Below are positions 9,163 through 19,081 of a DNA stretch of 64,000 nt, piece after piece. A model generated the notes under the pieces. The model was not told the origin of the DNA, ran no database searches, and was given only the letters and a program-made list of their open reading frames with translations. The stretch's first letter is position 1; every line of letters starts with the position of its first letter. A program made the translations under genes and the position numbers. This DNA is from Acidimicrobiales bacterium (GTDB lineage Bacteria > Actinomycetota > Acidimicrobiia > Acidimicrobiales > Aldehydirespiratoraceae), in contig JAVJSI010000007.1 in the NCBI GenBank assembly GCA_040219515.1, positions 248,001-312,000 of the forward strand, in the 5' to 3' direction.

Positions 9163-9807
9163 TCAAGAGAGAGAGAGAGAGAAGCCAACGACGGACTCGA
9201 GTTCCGCCAGTGCCACGGCCGGATCCTCGACCTTGATGGTCGTCATGCCCATCGCCCGCGCCGGCTTGAGGTTCACCCCGAGGTCGTCGAGGAACACGCA
9301 CTCGTCGGGCCGCACGCCGAGCCGCTCGCACGCGATCTCGTAGAACCGGGGCTCCGGCTTTCGGACCCCGACCACGCTCGACTCGATCACCTCGTCGAAC
9401 ATGGCGAAGATCGACCCGAGTTCGCTCTCGGGGTCGTGGGAGGAGCCCCCACCCGCCGCCGGATCGCGGAAGTTGTTGGTGAGCATGGCCGTCTTCAATC
9501 GCTCGCCACACCGGCGGAGCGCTTCGACCATCTCGGGCCGCACCCGGCCTCGCAACGAGTCGAGCACCCGGCGGGCGTCGACCGAGTGACCGAGGGCCGA
9601 GGCTTCGCGCTCGAACACCTCGATGAACCCCACCGGGTCCAACTCACCGCGCTCGAACCGGGCCCACGCATTCGCATCCGGATTCGTCGCGTTGATCGTC
9701 CGGATCGTGTCGCGCTCGAGCCCGATCTCGGCTTCGTACGCGTTGAACGCGTCGAACGGACTGGAGAGAATCACTCCCCCGAAGTCGAAGAGAACTGCGG
9801 TGATCAC
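9163..9807 (-). CDS. HAD-superfamily (HAD-IA type) hydrolase
   Basis: A 214-residue HAD-like phosphatase. Motif I is AVLFDFGGVI with the nucleophile Asp at about residue 8, motif II is MLTNNF, the motif III Lys lies in VRKPEPRFYE and motif IV is CVFLDDLGVN. The DFGGV form of motif I and the helical cap match the subgroup related to the N-terminal domain of soluble epoxide hydrolases. Substrate is unknown. The final codons lie in an (AG)8 microsatellite at 9166-9181 that encodes the SLSLS tail, so slippage could change the C terminus. Start ATG at 9805-9807. It is divergent from the NYN/S1 gene, 35 bases away. Confidence 0.85.
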   Translation of the reverse strand: MITAVLFDFGGVILSSPFDAFNAYEAEIGLERDTIRTINATNPDANAWARFERGELDPVGFIEVFEREASALGHSVDARRVLDSLRGRVRPEMVEALRRCGERLKTAMLTNNFRDPAAGGGSSHDPESELGSIFAMFDEVIESSVVGVRKPEPRFYEIACERLGVRPDECVFLDDLGVNLKPARAMGMTTIKVEDPAVALAELESVVGFSLSLS

Positions 9808-9842
9808 GGCTGCACCCTAGGGCGCGTGGTTGACTGGCCGAC

Positions 9843-11066
9843 ATGCCCAGAGGGACCAAACCCAACAAGCACGCCGTCATCGATGGCTCGAATCTCGCGA
9901 CCGAAGGCCGCAAGGAGCCGAGCCTCGCCCAACTCGACGAGGCCGTTCGCGCCATCGATGCCGAGTACGACTTCGACGAGATCACGGTCATCGTCGACGC
10001 GACCTTCGAGCACCGCGTCGCCAAGTCCGAGACGAAGGCGGCTCGCGCCGCGATCGACGACAACGACATCCTCACACCTCCCGCCGGTGTGATCGGCCGT
10101 GGCGACGCGTTCATCCTCCAGGTCGCCGACCGAGCCGACGCCGTCGTCTTCTCCAACGACTCGTTCCAGGAGTTCCACGGCACCTACAAGTGGCTGTTCG
10201 ACGAGGGCCGCCTGATCGGCGGCAAGCCGGTACCGAGCGTGGGCTGGATCTATGTCGCCCGATCTCCGGTGCGAGGCCCGGTGAGCCGACGAGCCACGGC
10301 CGACAGTCGCCGAGAGGCGAAGAAGTCCACGCGCCGGACGACGTCCGCGGCCGCGAGCGGGCCCATGCCTCAGCCGAAGTCACCACCACCGAAGAAGGCC
10401 GCCGACGAGAAGCCGCCCGCCGAGAAGAGCGAGAAGTCGTCGCGACGAGGATCGTCGCAGAAGAAGAAGGCAGCGACGAGCGACGGCAGCAACGATCCGG
10501 CGCTCTGGAAGACCTTCAAGTCCGACTTTCCCGTGGGCAGCACGATCGCCGCCAAGGTCGATCGCTTCTCGTCACACGGCGCCTACGGCTCCGTCGACGA
10601 CGTCGTCGTCTACCTGCCCAACCGACTGCTCGGCGATCCCCCGCCCACCAAGGCGCGCGACGTGCTCGACCTCGACGACACCGTCGACTTCGTGATCCAT
10701 CGCTACGACGACGAGCGCAAGGGCATCGATGCCGGGCTGATCGCGACCGATGGTGGGGCCCGACCCGCCGGCCGACCGACCAAGAAGGCCGCCGCCAAGA
10801 AGACCACCCGCAAGTCGACAGCCAAGAAGACCGCCCGTAAGTCGACCGCCAAGAAGACCACGGCGAAGAAGGCCGCCGCCAAGAAGACGACGGCGAAGAA
10901 GACAACAGCGAAGAAGTCCGCACCCCGCAAGGCTGCCGCGAAGAAGACCGCCGCCAAGAAGGCAGCCCCCCGCAAGGCCGCCGCCAAGTCGACGGCCAAG
11001 AAAACCACCGCCAAGAAGACCGCCGCCAAGAAGACCACGGCGAAGAAGCGCACCACGCGCCGCTAG
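9843..11066 (+). CDS. NYN/Zc3h12a-like ribonuclease domain fused to S1-like domain and histone H1-like lysine-rich tail
   Basis: A 407-residue three-part protein. Residues 8-140 look like a NYN/Zc3h12a-type PIN-fold nuclease: AVIDGSNLA (Asp14, Asn16), TVIVDATF (Asp52), then [22 protein letters not shown] with acidic residues at about 88, 99 and 106 in the family's usual places. Residues 141-215 are a basic Ser/Lys/Pro linker. Residues 229-300 resemble an S1/OB RNA-binding fold ([20 protein letters not shown]...[11 protein letters not shown]). Residues 312-407 are almost only Lys, Ala, Thr and Arg in KKTTAKK and KKAAAKK repeats, as in histone H1 or mycobacterial HupB tails. I infer an RNA-processing enzyme that also binds nucleic acid or the nucleoid through its tail. 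Confidence 0.8.
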   Translation: MPRGTKPNKHAVIDGSNLATEGRKEPSLAQLDEAVRAIDAEYDFDEITVIVDATFEHRVAKSETKAARAAIDDNDILTPPAGVIGRGDAFILQVADRADAVVFSNDSFQEFHGTYKWLFDEGRLIGGKPVPSVGWIYVARSPVRGPVSRRATADSRREAKKSTRRTTSAAASGPMPQPKSPPPKKAADEKPPAEKSEKSSRRGSSQKKKAATSDGSNDPALWKTFKSDFPVGSTIAAKVDRFSSHGAYGSVDDVVVYLPNRLLGDPPPTKARDVLDLDDTVDFVIHRYDDERKGIDAGLIATDGGARPAGRPTKKAAAKKTTRKSTAKKTARKSTAKKTTAKKAAAKKTTAKKTTAKKSAPRKAAAKKTAAKKAAPRKAAAKSTAKKTTAKKTAAKKTTAKKRTTRR

Positions 11067-11077
11067 CTTGATGCGCC

Positions 11078-12778
<1,701 letters not shown>

Positions 12779-12815
12779 GTTGGGACACCGGGGTCAGACC
12801 CCCGTCCCAACTGGA
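12779..12815 (+). repeat. Palindromic repeat A (GGGGTCAGACCCC family, GTTGGGAC-arm type) at the ettA stop
   Basis: Begins at the base after the ettA TGA (preceded by CTGA). Outer arms GTTGGGAC and GTCCCAAC enclose the core GGGGTCAGACCCCC, giving a strong hairpin with a small bulge. It forms an inverted pair with repeat B at 13090-13125, and together they bracket the 78-residue zinc protein gene. It may double as a terminator, but no T-tract follows it. Confidence 0.85.
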
Positions 12816-12852
12816 TTCCTCATGGTCGACGCCTTGCCACCGATGGTGATGC

Positions 12853-13089
12853 ATGGCCAAAGCCGCAACCAAGACCAAGTGGAAGAGCCGTGCGGTCACC
12901 CGTCTGATCGAGGCCGGCTCGATGACCGAATGCTCGTACTGCGAAGAGCGAGTGAAGTTCAAGGCCCGCGAGCGTCACCAACAGGTGATCTGCAACGTCT
13001 ACGTCGACGGCGCCTGGGACCGTGTCGAGCACTACCACGAGCCCTGTTACAACGACGCCGGCAAACCCTTCGGTGACCCGGTCGACTGA
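12853..13089 (+). CDS. Small putative zinc-binding protein
   Basis: A 78-residue basic-then-acidic protein of unrecognised family. A CSYC pair near residue 27 and a HEPC pair near residue 62 give a CxxC...HxxC arrangement able to hold one zinc ion. The N terminus is Lys-rich (MAKAATKTKWKSR). ATG start at 12853. The gene sits alone in the space between ettA and cysC, exactly bracketed by two inverted copies of the palindromic repeat (A and B), and its TGA directly abuts repeat B. Codon use looks like its neighbours. A nucleic-acid or ribosome-associated role is possible but unproven. Confidence 0.75.
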   Translation: MAKAATKTKWKSRAVTRLIEAGSMTECSYCEERVKFKARERHQQVICNVYVDGAWDRVEHYHEPCYNDAGKPFGDPVD

Positions 13090-13125
13090 GATGGGACGGG
13101 GGTCTGACCCCGTCGTCCCAACTGG
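13090..13125 (-). repeat. Palindromic repeat B, filling the gap between two convergent stop codons
   Basis: Inverted relative to repeat A and built from the same parts (core GGGGTCTGACCCC read on the + strand, outer TGGGAC/GTCCCA arms). It occupies the whole 36-bp gap between the TGA of the zinc protein (13087-13089) and the TGA of cysC (13126-13128 on the other strand). Both edges therefore read CTGA outward from a coding sequence. Confidence 0.85.
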
Positions 13126-13719
13126 TCAGGTGAGCAGGTCGAGCACCAGCCGCGCCATCTCGTCGGCGTCGCCGTCGGTGGGGACCAGCCGCAACTCCGG
13201 TGCCGCCGGCGCCTCGTAGGGGTCGTCGATGCCGGTGAATCCGGTGATCTCGCCGGCCCGGGCCTTGGCGTAGAGGCCCTTCACGTCACGCTGCTCACAC
13301 AGCTCGATGGGCGTGTCGACGAACACCTCGAAGAAGGGCACCTCGGCGGCCTCGTGGAGGGCGCGGGCGTTGTCCCGGGCGGCCCGGTAGGGCGACACCA
13401 GAGGGATCAGGGCGACCACGCCGGAATCGGCGAACAGGCGACCGACCTCGGCCACTCGGCGAACGTTCTCGTCTCGATCAGCGGCGGAGAAGCCGAGGTC
13501 GCCGTTGAGCCCCATCCGGACATTGTCCCCGTCGAGGACATAGCAAGGCCGGCCCGTGTCGAGCAGCGCCTTCTCGACCGCCGTGGCCACCGTCGACTTG
13601 CCCGAACCCGAGAGGCCCGTGAACCACACGGTGGCCCCGCGATGTCCGATTGCCGACCACCGCTCGGCTTGCGAGAGGTGCCCGGGATGCCAGACGACGT
13701 TCGGCGAACTGGCACTCAC
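13126..13719 (-). CDS. cysC: Adenylyl-sulfate kinase
   Basis: A 197-residue APS kinase that phosphorylates adenosine 5'-phosphosulfate to PAPS. Walker A is GLSGSGKST near residue 35, followed by LDGDNVRMGLNGDLGFS (substrate-binding DGDN and the lid), VDTPIELCEQRDVKGLY and the C-terminal FTGIDDPYEAP. GTG start at 13717-13719, with one base between it and the cysN stop, so translation is probably coupled. Last gene of a cysD-cysN-cysC operon. CysN and CysC are separate here, unlike the fused CysNC of mycobacteria. Confidence 0.95.
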   Translation of the reverse strand: MSASSPNVVWHPGHLSQAERWSAIGHRGATVWFTGLSGSGKSTVATAVEKALLDTGRPCYVLDGDNVRMGLNGDLGFSAADRDENVRRVAEVGRLFADSGVVALIPLVSPYRAARDNARALHEAAEVPFFEVFVDTPIELCEQRDVKGLYAKARAGEITGFTGIDDPYEAPAAPELRLVPTDGDADEMARLVLDLLT

Positions 13720-13720
13720 C

Positions 13721-14977
13721 TCAGGTCGACTCGCCGAGGATCATGCCGGCACCGACTGTCACGTTGGTCGCCTCGTCGATCAGGATGAAGCTGCCGGTGT
13801 CGCGATTGCGGCGGTACTCGTCGAAGAACAGCGGCGCCTGGGTGCGGAGCTTCACGCGGCCGATCTCGTTGAGCTTCAGCTCGCCGGCCGACTCGTCACG
13901 ATGCAGGGTGTTGATGTCGAGCATGTAGGACACGTCCTTCACGATCGCCTTCGTCACCCGGGTCGTGTGCTTGATGATGAGCTTCGAGCTGGGTGTGAGC
14001 GACGACCGCTCGTTCATCCAGCTGACCATCGCGTCGATGTCCTGGGACACCTCGGGCTGGTTGTTGGGGCGCACGATCATGTCCCCGCGGGAGATGTCGA
14101 TCTCGTCGTTGAGACGCACCGTCACCGCCATCGGCGCGAACGCCTCGTCGAGCGTGCCCGTGAGCGTCTCGATCGACTTCACCGTCGACCGGAAGCCCGA
14201 GGGCAACACGATGACGTCGTCGCCGGGACGCAGCACGCCACCGGCGATGGTGCCGGCGTACCCGCGATAGTCGTGGAAGTCGTCGGACTGCGGCCGGATG
14301 ACGTATTGCACAGGGAACCGGGTGTCGATGTGGTTGCGGTCGGACGCGATGTGCACCTCTTCGAGGTGGTGCAGCAACGACGGACCCTCGTACCAACCCA
14401 TGTGGGCCGACCGATCGACGACATTGTCGCCGTGGAGGGCGGAGACCGGGATGAAGGTCAGGTCGTGGATGTCGAGCTTGCTCGCAAAGGACCGGAACTC
14501 GTCCTTGACCTCTTCGAACCGGGCCTGGTCATAGTCGACCAGGTCCATCTTGTTGACGGCCAGCACCAGATGGGGAATGCGCAACAGCGACGCCAGGAAG
14601 GCATGGCGGCGGCTCTGCTCGAGCACACCCTTGCGGGCATCGAGCAGCACGATCGCGAGATCGGCGGTGGAAGCACCGGTGACCATGTTGCGCGTGTACT
14701 GGGTGTGGCCCGGTGTGTCGGCGATGATGAACTTGCGCTTCGGTGTGGCGAAGTAGCGGTAGGCGACGTCGATCGTGATGCCCTGCTCGCGCTCGGCCCG
14801 AAGACCGTCGGTGAGCAGCGCCAGGTTGGTGTATTCGGTGCCCATCTGGACCGAGGCGCGTTCGACGGCCTCCATCTGGTCCTCGAAGATCGTCTTCGTG
14901 TCGTAGAGCAAGCGCCCGATCAGGGTCGACTTGCCGTCGTCGACCGAACCGGCAGTTGCGAATCGGAGCATCTCCAT
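13721..14977 (-). CDS. cysN: Sulfate adenylyltransferase, large (GTPase) subunit
   Basis: A 418-residue EF-Tu-like GTPase that energises ATP sulfurylase. G1 is GSVDDGKST, the switch region has GITIDVAYRYF, G3 is DTPGHTQYTRNM and G4 is NKMD. Beta-barrel domains follow (YAGTIAGGVLRPGDDVIVLPSG). Length equals a stand-alone CysN with no kinase domain. The ATG at 14975-14977 overlaps the cysD stop by one base (TAATG), the typical arrangement for coupled translation of the CysD/CysN heterodimer. A second in-frame ATG lies two codons later. Confidence 0.96.
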   Translation of the reverse strand: MEMLRFATAGSVDDGKSTLIGRLLYDTKTIFEDQMEAVERASVQMGTEYTNLALLTDGLRAEREQGITIDVAYRYFATPKRKFIIADTPGHTQYTRNMVTGASTADLAIVLLDARKGVLEQSRRHAFLASLLRIPHLVLAVNKMDLVDYDQARFEEVKDEFRSFASKLDIHDLTFIPVSALHGDNVVDRSAHMGWYEGPSLLHHLEEVHIASDRNHIDTRFPVQYVIRPQSDDFHDYRGYAGTIAGGVLRPGDDVIVLPSGFRSTVKSIETLTGTLDEAFAPMAVTVRLNDEIDISRGDMIVRPNNQPEVSQDIDAMVSWMNERSSLTPSSKLIIKHTTRVTKAIVKDVSYMLDINTLHRDESAGELKLNEIGRVKLRTQAPLFFDEYRRNRDTGSFILIDEATNVTVGAGMILGEST

Positions 14978-15882
14978 TAGAAGTACCCCTCCTTCTTGCG
15001 ATCTTCCATGGCGGCTTCGGACACTCGATCGTCGGCCCGCGTGGCACCACGCTCGGTGATGCGGGTGGCCGCGACCTCCTCGATGATCTTGTCGATCGTG
15101 TCGGCGCCCGACTCGACCGCACCGGTACAGCTCATGTCGCCCACCGTGCGGTAGCGCACCGTCTCCATGAACGGCTCCTCGTCGTCCATCAGCGTGATGA
15201 ACGGGCTCGTGGACAGCAACATGCCGTCACGCTCGAACACCTCGCGCTGGTGCGAGAAGTAGACGTTGGGGATCTCGATCCCCTCTTCCTTGATGTACTG
15301 CCAGATGTCGAGCTCGGTGTAGTTCGAGATCGGGAACACACGGATGTGCTCACCCTGCTTGATCCGGCCGTTGTAGAGGCTCCACAGCTCGGGTCGCTGG
15401 TTCTTCGGGTCCCACTGTCCGAACTCGTCGCGGAAGGAGTAGACGCGTTCCTTGGCCCGCGCCTTCTCCTCGTCTCGGCGGGCGCCGCCGAAGAGGGCGT
15501 CGAAACGGTGCTCGGCGATGCCCTCGAGCAGGGCAGTGGTCTGGAGCCGGTTGCGGCTCGCCCGGGGGCCGGTCTCCTCGACGACCTTGCCCGAGTCGAT
15601 CGCCTCCTGCACCGATGCCACCACCAGGCGAGCGCCCAGCTCTTCGACCCGGCGATCACGGAACTCGATCACCTCGGGGAAGTTGTGCCCCGTGTCGACG
15701 TGCATGACCGGGAACGGCAACTTCGCTGGCCAGAAGGCCTTCTCGGCCAGGCGGAGCATCACGATGCTGTCCTTGCCGCCGGAGAAGAGCAGGCAGGGAT
15801 TCTCGAACTCGGCAGCCACTTCGCGGAAGATGTGAATCGATTCCGCTTCGAGCTGCCGTAGGTGGGTCAAGTCGTAGGCCAT
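14977..15882 (-). CDS. cysD: Sulfate adenylyltransferase, small subunit
   Basis: About 301 residues, N-type ATP pyrophosphatase of the PAPS reductase fold. It carries the PP-loop CLLFSGGKDSIVMLRLA, HVDTGHNFPEVIEFRD, FGGARRDEEKARAKERVYSFRD in split form, and the GEHIRVFPISNYTELDIWQYI motif. CysD adenylates sulfate to APS with CysN. I start at the ATG for MAYDLTHLRQLE (15880-15882), which matches the family N terminus; a frame-continuous ATG four codons upstream is possible. First gene of the cysDNC operon, divergent from cysQ. Confidence 0.95.
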   Translation of the reverse strand: MAYDLTHLRQLEAESIHIFREVAAEFENPCLLFSGGKDSIVMLRLAEKAFWPAKLPFPVMHVDTGHNFPEVIEFRDRRVEELGARLVVASVQEAIDSGKVVEETGPRASRNRLQTTALLEGIAEHRFDALFGGARRDEEKARAKERVYSFRDEFGQWDPKNQRPELWSLYNGRIKQGEHIRVFPISNYTELDIWQYIKEEGIEIPNVYFSHQREVFERDGMLLSTSPFITLMDDEEPFMETVRYRTVGDMSCTGAVESGADTIDKIIEEVAATRITERGATRADDRVSEAAMEDRKKEGYF

Positions 15883-15988
15883 AAGCAACCGCAATGTTAC
15901 GGTCGCGGGCGGCGAACAGGAAATGGGTCACTCGGCACCCGTCAGACCCACACCGCCCGAGAACGCCGGAAACGAGAATCCACCCCAT

Positions 15989-16750
15989 ATGCCCGCCTCC
16001 TCCGAAGACCACCAGATCGCGGCCGATCTCGCCGGCGAGGCGGGCCGGCTCCTCGTCGAGCTCCGCGATCGGCTCGCGGCGGCCGACACCCCGCCGGCGG
16101 TGCTCAAGGCCGAGGGTGATCGCCAGGCTCACGAACTCCTGATGGCTCGTCTCGCCGAGTTGCGGCCGAACGACGCCGTGCTCTCGGAGGAGGGCAAGGA
16201 CGATCCCGCCCGCCTGGCCGCCACGCGGACATGGATCGTCGATCCGCTCGACGGCACCCGGGAGTTCTCCGAGGTTCCCCGCACCGACTGGGCGGTCCAT
16301 GTGGCGCTCGTCGAGAACCATCGACCCATCGCCGGCGCCGTCGCCCTGCCCGCCCTCGATACCGTTCTGTCCACTGGTGCGCCCGCCACACTCTCGGATT
16401 CCCCGGCCGTTCCTCCCCGGATGATCGTGTCGCGGAGCCGGCCGCCGGCCGCCGCCACCCACGTCGCCGCCGTGTTGGGCGCCGAGCTCGTCGAGATGGG
16501 GTCCGCCGGCGCCAAGACCATGGCCGTGATCCGTGGCGAGTGCGAGATCTACGCCCACTCGGGTGGGCAGTACGAGTGGGACTCCTGCGCCCCGGTGGCG
16601 GTCGCCGCGGCGGCCGGCTGCCACGTGAGCCGCATCGACGGCAGCGAGTTGCTCTACAACCAGGAGGATCCCTACCTTCCCGATCTCCTGGTCTGTCGTC
16701 CCGAACTCGCCGCCGCGGTGCTCGAGGCTCTCGCCTCGTTCGGCGGCTGA
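15989..16750 (+). CDS. cysQ: 3'(2'),5'-bisphosphate nucleotidase CysQ-like
   Basis: About 253 residues, inositol monophosphatase-fold phosphatase. Metal-binding motifs are LSEEGKDD, WIVDPLDGTREFSE (the DPLDGT hallmark) and YEWDSCAPVAVA. CysQ removes the 3'-phosphate from PAP left by PAPS reduction, which suits its place divergent from cysDNC. The start is set at ATG 15989 (MPASSEDHQIA). An upstream ATG at 15923 would add 22 residues without family similarity and would sit in the intergenic region shared with cysD. Confidence 0.9.
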   Translation: MPASSEDHQIAADLAGEAGRLLVELRDRLAAADTPPAVLKAEGDRQAHELLMARLAELRPNDAVLSEEGKDDPARLAATRTWIVDPLDGTREFSEVPRTDWAVHVALVENHRPIAGAVALPALDTVLSTGAPATLSDSPAVPPRMIVSRSRPPAAATHVAAVLGAELVEMGSAGAKTMAVIRGECEIYAHSGGQYEWDSCAPVAVAAAAGCHVSRIDGSELLYNQEDPYLPDLLVCRPELAAAVLEALASFGG

Positions 16751-16784
16751 CCAGGGTCGTTACCGCCGGCCGACGGCCCATACT

Positions 16785-18332
16785 GTGCAGGTGACCGAGT
16801 CCCCGTGGTTGGCCGATGTCGACACCATGGCCTGGCGGCGCGACGTGCCGGGTCTGCGGCGCGCGACCCGACGGCGACTGCCGTCGCTGATCACCCCGTC
16901 ACGGCGTCCGCCCGGTCGTCGGGCGATCACGGTCGTCCGTCATGTCGGCGGAGCACTCGCAGCCTGGGCGTTCGTGGGCCGACGCAAGGGCGGCTCGGCA
17001 TCGAACGCGGACCTCTCGCGCCGCCTCCGCGAAGCGGCCGAGACCCTCGGTCCCACCTACATCAAGCTCGGCCAGATCATCTCGAGCGGCGAAGGCATCT
17101 TTCCGCCGGAGCTCGTCGCCGAGTTCGTGAAGTGCCGCGATCAGGTCCCGGCCGAGGGATTCCATCTCGTGCGCGAGGTCGTCGAGCGAGATCTCGGCGC
17201 GCCGCTCGAGGCCGTTTTCTCCTTTTTCGACCGCACGCCGATCGCCGCGGCGTCGATCGCCCAGGTCCACGGCGCAACACTGCGTGACGGCACCGAGGTC
17301 GTGGTCAAGGTGCAGCGACCCTCGGTCGACGAGCTCGTCCACGACGACCTGCGGGTGATGGCATGGCTCGCCCCCCTGTTGGTCGGACGCATCCCGATCA
17401 CCGCCCTCGCCAACCCTCCCGCCCTCGTCGAGGTGTTCGCCCACACCATCAGCGAGGAGCTCGACTTCCGCGTGGAAGCCGACAACATGCTCGACGTCGC
17501 CCGAGTCTTCGCCGAACTCGGCCAGGACCAGTTCGTCGTGCCCCGGCCACACCCCGAACTCGTCACCCGCCGGGTGCTGGTGATGGAACGGATCAACGGC
17601 TTCAACTTCGACGATCTCGATTCCTACGCAGCGCACGGTGTCGACACCCACGCCGTGGTGCGAGCCGGGATGATCGGCTTCATGGAGGGCGCGCTCATCC
17701 ACGGGGTGTTCCACGGCGACCTCCACGGCGGCAATCTCTACGTTCTGCCCGACGGTCGCACCGCCCTCCTCGACTTCGGCATCACCGGGCGCATGAGCGA
17801 AGTACGCCGCTTGGCGTTCGTTCGCCTCCTCATCTCGGGGATGATGAACGACCGGATCGGCCAGCTTGCGGCCCTGCGAGATCTCGGGGCACTGCCCGCA
17901 GACACCGATCTCCAGGTCGTCGCCGAGGAGCTCGGTCTCCTCGGCGAACCGGTCGATCCGACCACCATGACCGCCGACGAGCTCGTGGCCGAGCTCCAGC
18001 GGGTCATCAAGTCGCTGCTCGGCTACGGCGCCCGCATGCCGAAGGAGCTCATGCTCTTCGTGAAGAACATGGTGTTCCTCGATGGCGCGATCGCGCGACT
18101 CGCCCCCGACCTCGACCTCTTCGCCGAGATCGCCCACATCGCGGCGTACTTCGCGTCGACCCACGGCGAGCAGCTCGCCGCCCAGGTCGGCATGGATCCG
18201 GAGGTCTACCAGTTCGACCCCGACGGTGTGCGCGCCGCGTTCGGTGTCGACGACACCGTGGAGAGCATGACCTACCGAGAACTCCAGGCCCGTCGGGAGC
18301 TGATCCGCAACCGCCTCCGCGCGCGCGGCTGA
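16785..18332 (+). CDS. AarF/UbiB (ABC1/ADCK) family atypical kinase
   Basis: A protein of about 515 residues with UbiB-family motifs: the KxGQ helix (YIKLGQIISSGEGIFPPEL), the Ala-rich loop AASIAQVHGA replacing a normal glycine loop, VVVKVQRP for the ATP-binding Lys, HGDLHGGNLYVLPDG as catalytic loop and LLDFGITGRM for the metal-binding DFG. There is no long C-terminal membrane pair, only weakly hydrophobic helices. UbiB kinases support quinone or isoprenoid lipid metabolism in other bacteria. Start GTG at 16785, or GTG at 16791, cannot be separated. Followed by nucS 52 bases downstream. Confidence 0.88.
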   Translation: MQVTESPWLADVDTMAWRRDVPGLRRATRRRLPSLITPSRRPPGRRAITVVRHVGGALAAWAFVGRRKGGSASNADLSRRLREAAETLGPTYIKLGQIISSGEGIFPPELVAEFVKCRDQVPAEGFHLVREVVERDLGAPLEAVFSFFDRTPIAAASIAQVHGATLRDGTEVVVKVQRPSVDELVHDDLRVMAWLAPLLVGRIPITALANPPALVEVFAHTISEELDFRVEADNMLDVARVFAELGQDQFVVPRPHPELVTRRVLVMERINGFNFDDLDSYAAHGVDTHAVVRAGMIGFMEGALIHGVFHGDLHGGNLYVLPDGRTALLDFGITGRMSEVRRLAFVRLLISGMMNDRIGQLAALRDLGALPADTDLQVVAEELGLLGEPVDPTTMTADELVAELQRVIKSLLGYGARMPKELMLFVKNMVFLDGAIARLAPDLDLFAEIAHIAAYFASTHGEQLAAQVGMDPEVYQFDPDGVRAAFGVDDTVESMTYRELQARRELIRNRLRARG

Positions 18333-18384
18333 ACACCTCGCTACGTTGCGTGCTCGGAAGTTGCCGGCCGGGAAGGACTGACCG

Positions 18385-19050
18385 ATGCGCCTCGTCGTCG
18401 CCGAATGCACCGTCGACTATGACGGTCGACTCCAGGCGCACCTGCCGTCCGCCACGCGGCTCGTCATGGTGAAGGCCGACGGATGTGTGGCGATCCACGC
18501 CGACGGCGGCGCGTACAAGCCTCTCAACTGGATGAATGCGCCGAACCGTTTGATCGAGGACCGTGACGAGGGAGTCTGGACGGTCACCAGCCCGAAGGGC
18601 GAGGTGCTCACCATCACGTTCCACGACGTCATCAGCGACTCGTCGCACGAGATGGGCACCGATCCCGGCCTGCAGAAGGACGGCGTCGAGGCCCACCTCC
18701 AGAAGCTGCTGGCCGACGACCCCACGTCGATCGCCGACGGGCTCCGCCTCGTCCGACGTGAGTTCCCCACCGACATCGGGCCGGTCGACCTCATGTGTCG
18801 CGACGCTGACGGCATCGCCGTCGCCGTCGAGGTGAAGCGCCGCGGCGACATCGATGGTGTCGAACAGCTCACCCGCTACCTCGAGTTCCTGAACCGCGAT
18901 CCGATGCTGCGCCCCGTGCGAGGCATCTTCGTCGCCCAGTCGATCAAGCCCCAGGCACGGGTGCTCGCCACCGACCGTGACATCGCGTGGGTCGAGGTCG
19001 ACTACGACGAACTGCGCGGCATCGAGTCGCCCAACCTGAAGCTGTTCTGA
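18385..19050 (+). CDS. nucS: Endonuclease NucS (mismatch-specific)
   Basis: A 221-residue NucS. The N-terminal beta domain is [16 protein letters not shown]...[11 protein letters not shown]. The RecB-like nuclease core has [38 protein letters not shown] in pieces (Asp, then ExK), and then [17 protein letters not shown] and the C-terminal tail ending ...NLKLF, a possible sliding-clamp contact. NucS replaces MutS/MutL in most actinobacteria, cutting both strands at G-T, G-G and T-T mismatches. No MutS or MutL gene is in the window. ATG start at 18385 preceded by a purine-rich GGAAGGA. Confidence 0.95.
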   Translation: MRLVVAECTVDYDGRLQAHLPSATRLVMVKADGCVAIHADGGAYKPLNWMNAPNRLIEDRDEGVWTVTSPKGEVLTITFHDVISDSSHEMGTDPGLQKDGVEAHLQKLLADDPTSIADGLRLVRREFPTDIGPVDLMCRDADGIAVAVEVKRRGDIDGVEQLTRYLEFLNRDPMLRPVRGIFVAQSIKPQARVLATDRDIAWVEVDYDELRGIESPNLKLF

Positions 19051-19081
19051 CCACCCCGGCGGGTACATTCGCGACGCCCCT

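Noticed and set aside
10790-11063. Repetitive AAGAAGACC-like DNA as a CRISPR-like or tandem repeat array
   Set aside because: The repetition simply encodes the KKTTAKK tail; units are not identical and there are no spacers.
13556-14980. Plus-strand open frame opposite cysN and cysC
   Set aside because: Antisense to two certain genes; no independent support.
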